Shown here piece after piece: positions 37,947 to 48,048 of a stretch of DNA of 64,000 nucleotides. Made by a program: the position numbers and the translations under genes. Origin of the DNA: Rhodococcus sp. 105337 (GTDB lineage: Bacteria; Actinomycetota; Actinomycetes; Mycobacteriales; Mycobacteriaceae); NCBI RefSeq assembly GCF_012844225.1, contig NZ_JABAGQ010000005.1, positions 124,001 through 188,000 on the forward strand, written 5' to 3'. The notes below the pieces were generated by a model. The model made no database searches. It was not told the origin of the DNA and was given only the letters and a program-made list of their open reading frames with translations. Within the stretch, counting starts at the first letter, position 1. Each line of letters opens with the position of its first letter.

Positions 37947-39593
37947 ATGAGCCCCGAATTGGAAGGGCACGGTGGCGATCACGCCGCCGCTGTGGCCCGC
38001 GCACACGGTGTGGAGACGATGTTCACCCTCTCCGGCGCCCACGTCTTCCCCCTGTACGACGCCGCGGTGAAAGGCGAGTCGAGGATGCGTCTCGTCGACG
38101 TGCGACACGAGCAGACGGCGGTGTTCGCGGCGGAGGCGACCGGCAAGCTCGAGCGGCATCCGGGCCTTGCGGTACTCACCGCCGGGCCGGGCGTCACGAA
38201 CGGGATCAGCGCCGTCACGCAGGCCCACTTCGCGGGCTCGCCACTGGTCGTACTGGGCGGCCGCGCCCCCAATGCGCGCTGGGGCACGGGCAGTCTCCAG
38301 GAACTGGATCAGCCCCCGTTGTTCCGGTCGGTCACCAAGTTGTCGGAGACGGCCCGCACCGTCGGTGAGGTCGGCCCGACGGTGGATGCGGCGTTCACCG
38401 CGGCCGAATCCCCGCATCGCGGACCGGCTTTCGTTGATGTCCCGATGGACGAGCTGTACGGACGAGTGACGGCGCCGCGGCCGCAGGCGCATGTGCGTTC
38501 CCGCCTCGAGCCGGATTTGGAGGACCTGGCCGAGATCGCCCGGCTGCTGACCAGCGCGGAACGGCCCCTGCTCGTCCTGGGCACCGATGTGTGGGCGGAC
38601 GGCGCCGAGAACGCGGCCCTCTGGTTCGTCGACGAACTGGGCATACCGGTGATCACCAACGGCATGGGACGCGGCATCGTCCCCGGCGGTCATCCGCTGC
38701 TCGTCAGCAAAGCACGGAGCGCGGCGGTCGGCACGTGCGATCTCGTGCTGGTCGTGGGCACCCCGCTGGATTTCCGGCTCGGGTACGGACGGTTCGGAGG
38801 CCGCGACGGCGGGCCGGCCGCCCAGGTCGTGCACATTGCGGACTCCCCCGGCCAGATCTCGGCACATGCCGAACTCGCGGCCTCCGCGGCCGGGGATCTC
38901 ACGGCGTGCTTCGACGGCATTCTCTCGGCCTTGCCCGCAAGGCCGGATATTCGGGCGTGGGCGGACCGGTTGCGCGCTCTCACGCTTGAGGCGGCCGCTC
39001 GCGATACCGCGCTGCTGTCCGCCGACTCGGACCCCATCCATCCGGCCCGCATCTACGGTGAGCTTCTCCCGCGCCTGGCCGACGACGCCGTCGTCATCGG
39101 GGACGGCGGTGACTTCGTGTCCTTCGCGGGAAAGTTCGTCGAGCCGCGAAAGCCGGGCCTGTGGCTCGACCCCGGACCGTACGGATGCCTCGGTGCCGGT
39201 CTGGGGGCGGCGATCGCGGCGCGGATAGCGCGGCCGTCGAGCCAGGTCGTGTTGCTGCTCGGCGACGGAGCCGCCGGGATGTCGCTGATGGACGTCGACA
39301 CCCTCGTGCGGCACCGGCTGCCGGTGGTGATCGTGGTGGGGAACAACTCGGCGTGGGGGCTCGAGAAGGGGCCGATGCAGATGTTGTACGGGTATGACGT
39401 CGCGGCAGACCTCACCCCCGGCACCCGCTACGACCAGGTAGCGGTCGCGTTGGGTGCCGGGGGTGAGATGGTCGCCGATCCCCGGGCGATCGGCCCGGCC
39501 CTCGACAGGGCTTTCTCGTCGGGGATCCCCTATGTGGTGAACGTTCTCACCGACACGGAGGCGGCCTATCCTCGCGCGACCACGGGCATCTGA
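37947..39593 (+). CDS. ilvG: Acetolactate synthase-like TPP-dependent enzyme (IlvG-like)
   Basis: A 548-residue thiamine-diphosphate enzyme. The activating Glu is in VDVRHEQTAVFAAEATGKL; the PP-domain motif is LLLGDGAAGMSLMDVDTLVRH ending in VVGNN (GDG...NN). The central FAD/DHS-like domain (LVLGTDVWADGAENAALWF) is retained. It corresponds to the actinobacterial IlvG paralogue (Rv1820-like) rather than IlvB. Possible reactions are acetolactate synthesis or oxalyl/benzoylformate-type decarboxylation; no regulatory subunit gene is near. It shares direction with the FAD monooxygenase 60 bases upstream. Confidence 0.85.
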   Translation: MSPELEGHGGDHAAAVARAHGVETMFTLSGAHVFPLYDAAVKGESRMRLVDVRHEQTAVFAAEATGKLERHPGLAVLTAGPGVTNGISAVTQAHFAGSPLVVLGGRAPNARWGTGSLQELDQPPLFRSVTKLSETARTVGEVGPTVDAAFTAAESPHRGPAFVDVPMDELYGRVTAPRPQAHVRSRLEPDLEDLAEIARLLTSAERPLLVLGTDVWADGAENAALWFVDELGIPVITNGMGRGIVPGGHPLLVSKARSAAVGTCDLVLVVGTPLDFRLGYGRFGGRDGGPAAQVVHIADSPGQISAHAELAASAAGDLTACFDGILSALPARPDIRAWADRLRALTLEAAARDTALLSADSDPIHPARIYGELLPRLADDAVVIGDGGDFVSFAGKFVEPRKPGLWLDPGPYGCLGAGLGAAIAARIARPSSQVVLLLGDGAAGMSLMDVDTLVRHRLPVVIVVGNNSAWGLEKGPMQMLYGYDVAADLTPGTRYDQVAVALGAGGEMVADPRAIGPALDRAFSSGIPYVVNVLTDTEAAYPRATTGI

Positions 39594-39611
39594 GAGGCCC
39601 GTAAACAACAA

Positions 39612-39644
39612 CTGGCCGCAGCGATGAACATCAGCTGCGGCCAG
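39612..39644. terminator. Convergent terminator between ilvG-like gene and katE
   Basis: An 11-bp perfect stem CTGGCCGCAGC / GCTGCGGCCAG with an 11-base loop lies between the convergent stops at 39593 and 39705. Confidence 0.7.
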
Positions 39645-39704
39645 AGGTAACGAAAGAATAACGCGGCGCTTTCGAAACCGTAAGTCGCGCTCAGGTGAAC
39701 TCTG

Positions 39705-41822
<2,118 letters not shown>

Positions 41823-41863
41823 ATCGAAAACTCCGATCGGTAAGTGCGCCTTGGACTCTTCGA

Positions 41864-41888
41864 GTACCCGAACAACCCCGTGACAAAC
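41864..41888 (-). promoter_or_regulatory. General-stress sigma promoter of katE
   Basis: On the minus strand GTTTGT (41888-41883), 13 bases, GGGTAC (41869-41864). This matches the SigB/SigF-type consensus GTTT(AA)-N12-14-GGGTA(T) and lies in the short gap upstream of katE. Catalase is a classic member of such regulons. Confidence 0.65.
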
Positions 41889-41903
41889 CGATTCGGCGCG
41901 GTC

Positions 41904-42632
41904 TCAATCCTGGGGGGTCCCCTGGGTCTCACCGAGCATCTTCTGTATCTCCGCTTCCGTGCGTGTCTTGCCTAGTCCGGCCGCCGACAGCACGCCGGAA
42001 CCGTTCTCCACTTCGAGCACGGCGAGAAGGATGTGCTCGCTCCCCACGTAGTTGTGCCCGAGGCGCAGAGCCTCCCGGAACGTCAGCTCGAGTATCTTCC
42101 GGACCTGTGCGTCGTACGGGATCAGTTCGGGCAGCGGCTCACTCGACGGGGCAGGCAGGGCGCTTGCGATCGAAGAGCGCAGCGCCTCGAGATCGGCCCC
42201 CTGGGCAACGAGCGCCTGCGCAGCGAACGAGTCTGTGTCGGTGAGGAGACCGAGAGCGAGGTGCGCCGGGGCGATCTCGGGGTTGCCCGCGGCCCGGGCT
42301 GCGTTCATCGACGCCATGACGACGTTCTTGGCACGGGGCGTGAATCGGGAGAACCCCTGCTCGGGATCCAGGTCGTTCTCTCGCTTCGGAACGAATCGCT
42401 TCTGGGCGGCCTGTTTGGAAACGCCCATGCTGGCGCCGATCTCGGACCATGACGCACCCGAACGTCGCGCCTGGTCGACGAAGTGGCCGATGAGGTGATC
42501 CGCGATGTCGCCCAGGTGATCTGCGGCGATCACGGCGTCGGAGAGTTGGTCGAGGACGTCGGGATGGACTTGCTTGATTCCTTCGATGAGGTCGTCGAGC
42601 CGAATGGGATGGGTCGGTCGTAGGAGTTCCAT
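41904..42632 (-). CDS. HTH plus Clp N-terminal (Clp R) domain protein
   Basis: A 242-residue protein. Residues about 40-82 hold a helix-turn-helix-like segment (RRSGASWSEIGASMGVSKQAAQKRF). Residues about 97-235 contain two Clp_N repeats (FTPRAKNVVMASMNAARAAG and ILELTFREALRLGHNYVGSEHILLAV) without any AAA+ ATPase domain. Clp_N domains bind substrates or adaptors of the Clp protease, so this may be a DNA-binding protein tied to proteostasis. Two GTCAAC-N5-GTTGAC palindromes precede its start, suggesting autoregulation. katE follows after 81 bases. Confidence 0.85.
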   Translation of the reverse strand: MELLRPTHPIRLDDLIEGIKQVHPDVLDQLSDAVIAADHLGDIADHLIGHFVDQARRSGASWSEIGASMGVSKQAAQKRFVPKRENDLDPEQGFSRFTPRAKNVVMASMNAARAAGNPEIAPAHLALGLLTDTDSFAAQALVAQGADLEALRSSIASALPAPSSEPLPELIPYDAQVRKILELTFREALRLGHNYVGSEHILLAVLEVENGSGVLSAAGLGKTRTEAEIQKMLGETQGTPQD

Positions 42633-42634
42633 GC

Positions 42635-42679
42635 GTCAACGCTAGGTTGACGATCCGGGCTCGTCAACCCCTGGTTGAC
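42635..42679. promoter_or_regulatory. Twin operator GTCAAC-N5-GTTGAC
   Basis: Two identical-arm palindromes, 42635-42651 (spacer GCTAG) and 42663-42679 (spacer CCCTG), centred 28 bases apart, lie directly upstream of the HTH/Clp-N gene start (42632) and before the divergent F420 oxidoreductase gene (42738). They are the obvious binding site for a dimeric HTH protein. Confidence 0.75.
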
Positions 42680-42737
42680 GGCCGTTCCGGCTCAGGTACC
42701 GGGCTCAGGCGCCGCCGTCCCGGTTATCGTCGAGTGC

Positions 42738-43610
42738 ATGACGCGACGAGTGAGTGTGTGGGGCGGCGGGTTCTGGCTCAGCGGAAAGACCGGGGAGGCT
42801 GCGCTCGACGCGGCCCGTGAACTCGACGATCTGGGCTACGCGCGACTGTGGACGTCGGGTGGATTCGGCGAGGGCGTTCCGCCGGTGTACGGCGAAGTCC
42901 TGAATGCGACGACGCGCCTCGGCGTCGCGAGCGGCATCGTCAGCATCTGGCATGCGGAACCGGCCGACGTCGCCGCGACCGTCGCGCGCTTCGAGGAGGA
43001 ACACCCGGGCCGGTTTCTGCTCGGCGTGGGCACCAGCCACGCACCCGTCGTCGACGCGAAGGCTGCGCACACCTACACCAAGCCGTACAGCCACATGGTC
43101 GAGTACCTCGACGCGCTCGACGCCGCCCAGCCGCCGGTTCCCGCCGAGCGCCGTGTCCTCGCGGCCCTCGGCCCGCGCATGCTCGCCCTGTCTGCGGCAC
43201 GAGCGGCCGGCGCTCATCCGTACTTCGTTCCTGCCGAACACACCGCACAGGCACGCGAAATCCTCGGAGCCGGTCCGTTGCTCGCCCCGGAGGTCGCCGT
43301 CGTGCTCGAGAGCGACGAGGACACCGCTCGTGGCATCGCGCGCGAATACATGCGCGGCTACCTGTCACTGCCGAACTATTCGAACAACCTGCTGCGTCTG
43401 GGGTACACCGAGGACGACGTGGCCGGGGGAGGCAGCCACCGGCTGATGGACGCGCTGATTCCGTGGGGCGATCTCGACCGCGTCGTCGCCGGCATCGACA
43501 AGCATTACCGCGCGGGCGCCGACGAAGTGGCCATCCAGGTGCTGACCGCCGATCCCAACGCGTTCCCGGCCGCCGACTACCGCGAACTGGCAGCGGCACT
43601 CATCAGCTGA
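42738..43610 (+). CDS. F420-dependent LLM class oxidoreductase (TIGR03620 type)
   Basis: A 290-residue luciferase-like TIM-barrel protein: VSVWGGGFWLSGKTGEAALDAARELDDLGYARLWTSGG, GVASGIVSIWHAEPADVAATVARFEEEHPGRFLLGVGTSH. This matches the mycobacterial/nocardial TIGR03620 family expected to use coenzyme F420. The substrate is unknown. ATG 42738 gives the family N-terminus MTRRVSVWG. It is divergent from the HTH/Clp-N gene and shares the twin-operator region. Confidence 0.87.
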   Translation: MTRRVSVWGGGFWLSGKTGEAALDAARELDDLGYARLWTSGGFGEGVPPVYGEVLNATTRLGVASGIVSIWHAEPADVAATVARFEEEHPGRFLLGVGTSHAPVVDAKAAHTYTKPYSHMVEYLDALDAAQPPVPAERRVLAALGPRMLALSAARAAGAHPYFVPAEHTAQAREILGAGPLLAPEVAVVLESDEDTARGIAREYMRGYLSLPNYSNNLLRLGYTEDDVAGGGSHRLMDALIPWGDLDRVVAGIDKHYRAGADEVAIQVLTADPNAFPAADYRELAAALIS

Positions 43611-43628
43611 ACGCCGTCCCGCGGAGCG

Positions 43629-44303
43629 TCAGTCCGTGCGCTCGAATCGGTCCGGGAGCCGGAGGTAGAGACGGTCGACGAGGGGCAGCAGCGCAACGGT
43701 GATGCCCGTGACGACGAGCACGCCCAGGGCGAAACCCGAGAGCACGTCGTGCACGTAGTGCACGCCGCCGGCGACCCGGGAGAATCCCAGCAGCACCGCC
43801 ACGGGCGCAACGAACCAGATGATGCGCGGGACGGCCAGAACGCAGGCGGTCGCCAGCGACGCGGCGATCACCGAGTGGTTCGACGGCCACGACCAGTCGC
43901 CCACTTCGGGGCACTCCAGGACGGTCGTCACGTCGAATGCCCGGCACGGCCGGGGTTCGGTGATGACGAGTTTGACGAGCTCACTTGTCAGGTACGCCAC
44001 CACGGCTCCTGCGCCACCGGCCACCATGATCCGGAGCGCGCGGCGGTCGCGCAGCCAGGACCGCACCGCCAGCACGGCAAACGTCGCAACCAGTACCAGC
44101 GGCCCCTTCTCCGCAATCACACCCGCCAACGCCGCCAGCGGCGACGCCTCGATGGCGCGGGCGATTGCGGTGTACAGCTCCTCGTGCACAGGGACAGCCG
44201 CCAGTGCGAGGAAAGCCAGGACTACGGCGGTGAGCATCGCACGCCGGAGCGTCGCCCGGGACAAGCGCGTACGAACGGCGGGTGAAGCCTCGACGAAACT
44301 CAT
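43629..44303 (-). CDS. PAP2 family phosphatase (membrane)
   Basis: A 224-residue membrane phosphatase with five to six helices. The three PAP2 motifs are present: KLVITEPRPCRA (K-x6-RP), WPSNHSVIAA (PSxH, here PSNH instead of the usual PSGH) and FSRVAGGVHYVHDVLSG (SR-x5-H-x3-D). It probably dephosphorylates a lipid pyrophosphate or phosphatidic acid, such as undecaprenyl or decaprenyl-type carriers. The substrate cannot be fixed by sequence. Confidence 0.88.
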   Translation of the reverse strand: MSFVEASPAVRTRLSRATLRRAMLTAVVLAFLALAAVPVHEELYTAIARAIEASPLAALAGVIAEKGPLVLVATFAVLAVRSWLRDRRALRIMVAGGAGAVVAYLTSELVKLVITEPRPCRAFDVTTVLECPEVGDWSWPSNHSVIAASLATACVLAVPRIIWFVAPVAVLLGFSRVAGGVHYVHDVLSGFALGVLVVTGITVALLPLVDRLYLRLPDRFERTD

Positions 44304-44378
44304 GGCACGACGCTATCGCGGCGCCGCACCGAGTCGTAGACCGGCAGGTAGCCGCGATGCACGCGGCCCGGCCGATCG

Positions 44379-45956
44379 CTACTCGGCCGTTTCCAGGGAG
44401 TCCTCCTCCGCGTAGTGCGCGAGAAGTTCTTTTTCGCCGTCGCGCTTCGGGTACACGAAGAACACCAGCAGAGCTCCGAGGACCACGATCACGATCGCTG
44501 CGGCGTACGCACGATCGTCACCGTCGAGAAAGGCGGTGCGGGCCGCGGACATGATCTGCTCCGCATATTGCGGGTTGCTCTCCGCGACGTGCACAGCACC
44601 CGCAAACGACTTCTCGAGGGCTGCCTGCGTTTGCTCGCTGACGGACTGAGCGTCCGGTGCGCTTGCGATCGTCGCCGCCCACGAAGCCGTGTAGCCGGCA
44701 GTCAGGAGTCCACCGAGAGTCGACTGCATGATGGCGCCACCGAGATCCCGCTGCAGATCCGAGGTACCCGATGCCATTCCGGCCCGTGAGACCGGAACCG
44801 AACTCGTGAGCGAGTGGGAGGCGGGTGTCCCTGCGAGGCCGATGCCGGCACCGATCAACATGAATACGAGGGCGATCGACCAGTAGCGGGCGTTCTCGTC
44901 CCACAGCACCAGCGCCAGGACCAACGCGAGCGCAATCGGCACGTATCCCGACAACAACGTGAACCGGGAACCGTACGCCTCCACGAGTTTCGCGGACTGC
45001 GGCGCCACCAGCACCATCACCGCTGCGGCCGGCAAGGCAGCCGATCCCGCCGCCAGTGTCGAATACCCGAGAACGTTCTGTAGATACTGCTGGCTGACGT
45101 ACATCGATCCCATCAGCGATCCGAACACGATGATGCCCGCCACCGCCGCGACCCAGAAGATTCGGCGACGCGCGACCCGCAGGTCGAACAGCGGGTTCGG
45201 CGCCCGAAGCTGGCGGATGACGAACACGGCCCCGGCTGCCAGTGCGATCACGCCCGCGGAGACGGCGGTGGTCTGCATACCGCTCACCGGCGCGAAGGTG
45301 ATGCCGAGAACGAGCGACCCCACCATTACGACAGACACGACCCCGCCGAGGTGGTCGACCGGAGCGGTGGACTCGTTGACGTGCCTCGGAACGAACACGA
45401 TTGTCAGGAGGAGGGCAGCCACCGCCAGCGGAATCGTCACCAGGAAGACCGATCCCCAGTAGAACCACTCGAGCAGTGCTCCTGCCACGAGCGGGCCGAG
45501 CGACGTGAGACCACCGCCGATGGCGGACCACAATGCGATCGCCCGGGTCCGCGCCGCACCCGACCACAACGCGGTGATCAATGCCAGCGTTGTCGGGAAG
45601 GCCAGTCCCGCGGATATGCCACCGAGCACCCGCGCCAGAAACAACACCTCGGTGGTCGGCGCCAGACCGGCGAGTAGCGAGATCGGCACCGACAACGTCA
45701 TGCCCAGCACCAGCATCGTTTTTCGGCCGTAGCGGTCGCCGACCGCACCGAGATAGAGCACCGACCCCGCCAAACCCAGCGAGTATCCGACCGCGATGAG
45801 GTTCAGGTCGGTCTGGCTGCTGTCGAATGCTTTCCCGATATCGGGCAGGGCCACATTGGCGACGGCGAGATTGAGATTCGCGACCGCCGCGACGAGGATG
45901 AGCGTTCCCAGCACCAGTGGCGCGCGGGCGGGCTTATCCGTCGTGGATGGGAGCAC
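44379..45956 (-). CDS. MFS transporter, DHA2 (EmrB/QacA) family
   Basis: A 525-residue drug-efflux-type permease with about 14 transmembrane helices. Motif A is LYLGAVGDRYGRKTMLVLG, motif D1-like LNLIAVGYSLGLAGSVLYL, and motif C is near GPLVAGALLEWFYWGSVFLVTIP. The charged C-terminal tail (YPKRDGEKELLAHYAEED) is cytoplasmic. GTG 45956 gives a short natural N-terminus; a longer frame begins at GTG 46019. No good ribosome site decides between them. Confidence 0.85.
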   Translation of the reverse strand: MLPSTTDKPARAPLVLGTLILVAAVANLNLAVANVALPDIGKAFDSSQTDLNLIAVGYSLGLAGSVLYLGAVGDRYGRKTMLVLGMTLSVPISLLAGLAPTTEVLFLARVLGGISAGLAFPTTLALITALWSGAARTRAIALWSAIGGGLTSLGPLVAGALLEWFYWGSVFLVTIPLAVAALLLTIVFVPRHVNESTAPVDHLGGVVSVVMVGSLVLGITFAPVSGMQTTAVSAGVIALAAGAVFVIRQLRAPNPLFDLRVARRRIFWVAAVAGIIVFGSLMGSMYVSQQYLQNVLGYSTLAAGSAALPAAAVMVLVAPQSAKLVEAYGSRFTLLSGYVPIALALVLALVLWDENARYWSIALVFMLIGAGIGLAGTPASHSLTSSVPVSRAGMASGTSDLQRDLGGAIMQSTLGGLLTAGYTASWAATIASAPDAQSVSEQTQAALEKSFAGAVHVAESNPQYAEQIMSAARTAFLDGDDRAYAAAIVIVVLGALLVFFVYPKRDGEKELLAHYAEEDSLETAE

Positions 45957-46072
45957 GAGAAACAGTGTGCGTCCTGCGACTCCGCGGGCACGCGTTGTTC
46001 GGCGAAGTGGTCCGTCCACGCCGAACCTGCGCCCGGAAAGTCACCGGGAACGAACAATTTTGTGCACCAACG

Positions 46073-46096
46073 GTTTGATCCTGACAAAACGGGTAT
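46073..46096 (+). promoter_or_regulatory. General-stress sigma promoter of glsB
   Basis: GTTTGA (46073-46078), 12 bases, GGGTAT (46091-46096), an almost exact match to the SigB/SigF-type consensus. It lies 72 bases upstream of the GlsB start. Confidence 0.7.
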
Positions 46097-46167
46097 AACC
46101 ACCTCGGCAAAGAAGCAGTATGGGCTAGTCAATCTCTCTACCGAAGTCTCAAGGAAGGACCCGCGCG

Positions 46168-46440
46168 ATGCTCGGACTCGGAATCCTCGGCTGGATCATC
46201 ATCGGTGGTTTGGCCGGTTGGATCGGCAGTAAGTTCATGGGCACTGACGCCCAGCAGGGCATTCTCCTCAACGTTGTTGTCGGTGTGATCGGCGGCCTGA
46301 TCGGCGGCTTCCTCCTGAAGCTGTTCGGTGTCGATGTCGAAGGCGGTGGGCTGATCTTCAGCTTCCTGACCTGCCTCCTCGGCGCTGTGATCCTGCTGTT
46401 CCTCGTCAAGGCTGTCACCGGCCGTGGTGTTCGCCGCTAA
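46168..46440 (+). CDS. GlsB/YeaQ/YmgE family stress-response membrane protein
   Basis: A 90-residue, very hydrophobic protein with three helices: GILGWIIIGGLAGWIGSKFMG, ILLNVVVGVIGGLIGGFLLKLFG and LIFSFLTCLLGAVILLFLVKAV. This is the Gly-rich transglycosylase-associated (GlsB/YeaQ) family, induced by general stress in many bacteria and of unknown molecular role. AGGAAGGA precedes the ATG. It has its own stress-type promoter and a strong terminator downstream, so it is a single-gene unit. Confidence 0.92.
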   Translation: MLGLGILGWIIIGGLAGWIGSKFMGTDAQQGILLNVVVGVIGGLIGGFLLKLFGVDVEGGGLIFSFLTCLLGAVILLFLVKAVTGRGVRR

Positions 46441-46511
46441 AGACTGAGGTAGCTCTTCCTGGGCCCGCCGACGACGCCGGCCCTCGAAGACTCTTCAACT
46501 CACCGACAAGG

Positions 46512-46541
46512 AAATGCCGGGCCCACACGGCCCGGCATTTT
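46512..46541 (+). terminator. Rho-independent terminator after glsB
   Basis: A 12-bp perfect stem AAATGCCGGGCC / GGCCCGGCATTT with a CACAC loop, followed by TCGTTGT, 72 bases after the GlsB stop. Confidence 0.85.
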
Positions 46542-46566
46542 CGTTGTCTCCGCCACAGCCCGCTTC

Positions 46567-46592
46567 GTTTCGGGGCCTGCCGGCTCGGGTAT
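46567..46592 (+). promoter_or_regulatory. General-stress sigma promoter of the DUF5709 gene
   Basis: GTTTCG (46567-46572), 14 bases, GGGTAT (46587-46592). The ATG at 46603 is only ten bases after the -10, so the transcript would be leaderless or nearly so, in keeping with the absence of a ribosome-binding site. Confidence 0.6.
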
Positions 46593-46602
46593 TTCATGCC
46601 GT

Positions 46603-47028
46603 ATGAGTATCGAAGATGGGCCCGGCGACACCCTCAGCCCGAGCGAGGGTCTCGACGCGGACGAAGTACGCAATGACGACGGCGACGAAGTTGTCGATCC
46701 GCCCGAAGGATGGAGCGAAGCCGACAAATTCGGCACCACACAGCGCGAAGAGCAGGAAGGCGAATCGCTCGACCAGCGGCTTGCCGAAGAAGAACCCGAC
46801 ATCGAGCCCGAAACACCGCCGGAAGTGCCGGTCGCGGTGATGCCGGACGACGAACTCACCGAAGACCTCGTGGACGAGGTCATCGATGAAGATGCGGATG
46901 AGGACGACGGCACCGTCAAACATGCGGAAGTAGTCGACGGGGTCATAGTCGAGGATTCCCGCGTGGACCGCGGCCAGATCGACGGTAGCCCCGAAGACGG
47001 CGAGTCGATCTTCCCCATCGTCGAGTAA
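46603..47028 (+). CDS. DUF5709 domain-containing acidic protein
   Basis: A 141-residue, strongly acidic, hydrophilic protein without membrane segments. The core PPEGWSEADKFGTTQREEQEGESLDQRLAEEEPD is the conserved part of the actinobacterial DUF5709 family. The C-terminal half is Asp/Glu-rich and probably disordered. The function is unknown. The stress-type promoter and probable leaderless start suggest induction with GlsB and KatE. Confidence 0.85.
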   Translation: MSIEDGPGDTLSPSEGLDADEVRNDDGDEVVDPPEGWSEADKFGTTQREEQEGESLDQRLAEEEPDIEPETPPEVPVAVMPDDELTEDLVDEVIDEDADEDDGTVKHAEVVDGVIVEDSRVDRGQIDGSPEDGESIFPIVE

Positions 47029-47041
47029 CAAAGGCGCAGAT

Positions 47042-47068
47042 GCTCCGCGTCCCCGGCGGGCGCGGGGC
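47042..47068 (+). terminator. Possible terminator after the DUF5709 gene
   Basis: Stem GCTCCGCG / CGCGGGGC (eight pairs with one G-T) around an 11-base GC-rich loop, 13 bases after the stop. No T-run. Confidence 0.4.
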
Positions 47069-47109
47069 ATAGCCCTGCAGCCTCGCGGGGCCTTACGTGC
47101 AGGACCGTG

Positions 47110-47139
47110 ACCGAGCGGTCGGACACCGAGCGGTCGGAC
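47110..47139. repeat. Tandem 15-bp direct repeat upstream of the LysE gene
   Basis: ACCGAGCGGTCGGAC occurs twice back to back with no spacer, 55-84 bases upstream of the LysE ATG at 47194. Each copy includes the imperfect dyad CCGA-GCGG-TCGG. It could be a regulator site, or part of an extended N-terminus (TERSDTERSD) if translation began at GTG 47107. Confidence 0.5.
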
Positions 47140-47193
47140 TCAGCCGGACGATTCCGCTTATTCTGCGTCGACAGCCTTCTCGAGGGGAATCGG

Positions 47194-47838
47194 ATGATCG
47201 TCGATGCGGCCGCAGCAGGGGGTATCGCCCTCATCGAGCTCGGCATGGTGCTCACCCCCGGGCCGAACATGGTCTACCTGACGTCCCGCGCGATCGGGCA
47301 GGGCCGACGCGCCGGCCTGGTGTCGTTGGCGGGCACGGGGGTGGGATTCCTCTGCTATCTGCTGATGGCAGTTGCCGGTCTGTCTGTCGTGTTCGGCGCG
47401 GTCCCTGCGGCGTTCACCGTGCTGAAACTGGCCGGCGCTGCGTATCTCGCATACCTGGCCTGGGGAATGATCCGCCCCGGCGGACGCGGCCTGTTCTCCC
47501 CTCGCGAACTGGATCCGGTAAGCGATCGCCGGCTCTTCGGGATGGGCCTTCTGACCAACCTGCTCAACCCGAAGATCGCAGTGATGTACGCCGCGCTGCT
47601 CCCCCAGTTCGTGTCTCCGGAATCGGGCCCGGTGTGGCTGCAACTCCTCCAACTCGGCGCGGTCCAGATCGTGATCGCAGTCGCTGTCAACGGGATGATC
47701 GTGCTCGGAGCGGCGAAGATCGCGGGTTTCCTGTTCGCCCGGCCGCGCGTGATGCTCGCCCAGCGATGGGCTGCCGGGACACTTTTGGCGGGTTTCGCAG
47801 TGAAGACTGCGCTCGGCAAAGGACCTGCGCCCGCCTGA
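47194..47838 (+). CDS. LysE family amino-acid exporter
   Basis: A 214-residue RhtB/LysE-type exporter with six predicted helices. The diagnostic N-terminal LIELGMVLTPGPNMVYLTSRAIGQGRRAGLVSLAGTG is present (TPGPNM), as is GLLTNLLNPKIAVMYAALLPQFV. It exports amino acids or related small molecules by proton exchange. ATG 47194 has GAGGGGAATCGG upstream and yields the normal family length; the longer frame to 47107 adds a repetitive TERSD leader. Confidence 0.9.
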   Translation: MIVDAAAAGGIALIELGMVLTPGPNMVYLTSRAIGQGRRAGLVSLAGTGVGFLCYLLMAVAGLSVVFGAVPAAFTVLKLAGAAYLAYLAWGMIRPGGRGLFSPRELDPVSDRRLFGMGLLTNLLNPKIAVMYAALLPQFVSPESGPVWLQLLQLGAVQIVIAVAVNGMIVLGAAKIAGFLFARPRVMLAQRWAAGTLLAGFAVKTALGKGPAPA

Positions 47839-48048
47839 GACTGCGCCGCCGCAGCCGGTAACGGGGGAGAACCGTCGATACTCACGAATTCGAACCCATC
47901 GCAGCCTCGCTCACATACTATCGGTTTGAATACGACGATATATCAATCCTACGGTTTGTTTTCGTTTCCGCGGAGTAGGCCTGCGGATACGTGCCTCGGC
48001 TCACTACCTTGAAGAAACCGGATCCACATCGGCCGGAAGGAAACGCTG

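Noticed and set aside
47954-47978. Weak stress-type promoter GTTTGT-N13-GAGTAG upstream of the DUF2510 gene
   Set aside because: The -10 differs from GGGTAT at two positions including a key G, so it is not convincing beside the three good matches.
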